Source: HGM12998 sp900756495
Lineage (GTDB): Bacteria; Bacillota; Clostridia; Oscillospirales; Oscillospiraceae
DNA length: 13,460 bases
Assembly: GCA_958477305.1 (NCBI GenBank)
Contig: CAUEFI010000035.1
Location: forward strand, 1-13,460
Reading direction: 5' to 3'
Below, piece after piece: positions 12,544 through 13,460 of the stretch. The notes beneath the pieces are model-generated. The model was not told the DNA's origin. It saw only the letters and a list, made by a program, of their open reading frames with translations, and did not search any database. Numbering within the stretch: the stretch's first letter is position 1; every line of letters starts with the position of its first letter. A program made the position numbers and the translations under genes.

Positions 12544-13460
12544 CGAGAAAATTGTACAACTAAACGAGGCCGCAATCAAGAGCGAACTGAAGGAGCTGGT
12601 ACGTGGCAGCGTTGAGGAAACCCTTAACGAACTGTTGGAGGCCGAGGCGGAGAAACTGACTCAGGCGGCCCGGTACGAGCGCAACGAGCAGCGGCAGGGG
12701 TATCGCAGCGGCCACTACAGCCGGAACCTCACCACCACTTCCGGGGACGTTACCCTGAAGGTACCTAAGCTCAAAGGGATCTCCTTTGAGACCGCTATCA
12801 TTGAGCGGTATCGCCGCCGGGAAAGCAGTGTGGAAGAAGCTCTCATTGAGATGTATCTGGCAGGCGTATCCGTCCGGCGCGTGGAGGACATTACCGAGGC
12901 TCTGTGGGGCAGCAAGGTGTCTCCCTCCACCATCAGTGAGCTGAACAAGAAAGCGTATGTCCACATTGAGGATTGGCGGAACCGCCCTCTGCAAGGTGGG
13001 CGCTATCCGTATGTCTATGTGGATGGGATCTACCTGTGCCGCAACTGGGGCGGGGAGTTTGAACATGTGGCCATTCTGGTGGCGATTGCGGTGAATGAGG
13101 ACGGATACCGTGAGGTTCTTGGTGCCGCCGAGGGCATGAAAGAGGACAAGGCCAGCTGGGTCAGTTTCTTCCAGTGGCTGCGTGGCCGTGGCCTGGATAG
13201 GGTTAAGTTGGTGGTTGGCGACAAGTGCCTTGGTATGCTGGAGGCGGTGGGAGAAGTATTCCCCGAAGCCAAGTACCAGCGCTGTACCGTACACTTTTAC
13301 CGCAATGTATTCTCCGTAACGCCTCGCTCCAAGGTAAAGCTGATGGCAAAGATGCTCAAGGCGATCCATGCCCAAGAGAGCAAGAAAGCCGCCCGGGAGA
13401 AAGCCAAAGCCGTGGTGGAGCAACTGCGCTCTATGAAGCTGAAAGAGGCTGCCAGGAAGG
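12539..13460 (+). CDS. IS256-family transposase (3' partial)
   Basis: The frame is open from the ATG at 12539 to the window end, giving 307 residues of an expected ~400. It matches mutator-type (MULE/IS256) transposases: the N-terminal YERNEQRQGYRSGHYSR and SGDVTLKVPKL segments, then EMYLAGVSVRRVEDITEALWG. Of the catalytic DDE triad, D162 (YVYVDGIYL) and D228 (LVVGDKCLGM) are present, along with the C-x2-H motif at C249/H252 (YQRCTVHFYRNV). The third residue, a Glu, should lie beyond the window edge. AAAGGAG is 10 bases upstream of the start, which falls inside a 12-bp inverted repeat. No frameshift or stop is seen, so the element may be active. Confidence 0.92.
   Translation, partial: MSEKIVQLNEAAIKSELKELVRGSVEETLNELLEAEAEKLTQAARYERNEQRQGYRSGHYSRNLTTTSGDVTLKVPKLKGISFETAIIERYRRRESSVEEALIEMYLAGVSVRRVEDITEALWGSKVSPSTISELNKKAYVHIEDWRNRPLQGGRYPYVYVDGIYLCRNWGGEFEHVAILVAIAVNEDGYREVLGAAEGMKEDKASWVSFFQWLRGRGLDRVKLVVGDKCLGMLEAVGEVFPEAKYQRCTVHFYRNVFSVTPRSKVKLMAKMLKAIHAQESKKAAREKAKAVVEQLRSMKLKEAARK

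Larger units (their letters stand above)
12471..13460 (+). mobile_element. IS256-family insertion sequence, left part (continues beyond window)
   Basis: A mutator-type transposase gene begins at 12539. The left tip of the element probably lies near 12470-12472, where GACATGGTTTGC (12472-12483) starts; this is inferred from the inverted copy at the transposase start and typical IS256 spacing. The right terminal repeat and target duplication are outside the window, so the boundary is approximate. The insertion lies about 30 bases after the sigK stop codon. Confidence 0.75.

Noticed and set aside
1..13460. CRISPR arrays, tRNA or rRNA genes
   Set aside because: No regularly spaced direct repeats and no cloverleaf or rRNA signature were recognised on reading; no dedicated search could be run.

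Overview
The window is about 13.5 kb of fairly GC-rich DNA with strong Shine-Dalgarno sites and compact operons. It carries a two-gene [FeFe] hydrogenase operon, a sporulation sigma factor of the SigK type, and IS elements of types common in gut Firmicutes. Together these point to an anaerobic, spore-forming clostridial genome, probably Oscillospiraceae (Flavonifractor/Intestinimonas-like). That placement is inferred from gene content and was not tested by search.

Layout. (1) 1-107: the 3' end of a membrane-protein gene. (2) 125-3826: a promoter, a leader hairpin, then two overlapping genes. The first encodes a fusion of a NuoF-type C-terminal Fe-S domain with a GltD/NfnB-like FAD/NADPH reductase. 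The second encodes a complete M3-type [FeFe] hydrogenase. This pairing resembles the 'glutamate-synthase-linked' (group A2) hydrogenases, whose physiological role is not established. (3) 3827-4351: a gene-free stretch with a strong terminator, an IS200/IS605-like hairpin, a probable bidirectional terminator and further dyads. (4) 4352-5263 (minus): a LysR-type regulator, divergent from (5) 5468-11290: a five-gene operon encoding a beta-lactamase-fold hydrolase, two tandem paralogous SLC13-like carboxylate transporters, an AtuA-family (DUF1446) protein and a small AtuA C-terminal-domain protein. This looks like an uptake-and-catabolism module for an unknown carboxylate or ester, probably controlled by the LysR protein. 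It ends in a strong terminator.

(6) 11362-11637: an ORF-less, highly structured segment bounded by two IS200/IS605-type hairpins and followed directly by ATGA. It is best explained as a stand-alone HEARO/omega-RNA (IscB-type) element without its nuclease gene. (7) 11743-12441: sigK, intact, with a hydrophobic pro-sequence. (8) From about 12471 to the window end: the 5' part of an IS256-family insertion sequence. Its left tip can pair with the transposase start codon, a likely guard against read-through expression.

The most noteworthy items are the nuclease-less HEARO/omega-RNA candidate, the unusual hydrogenase partner subunit, the AtuA/transporter operon of unknown substrate, and the start-codon-sequestering repeat of the IS256 element.
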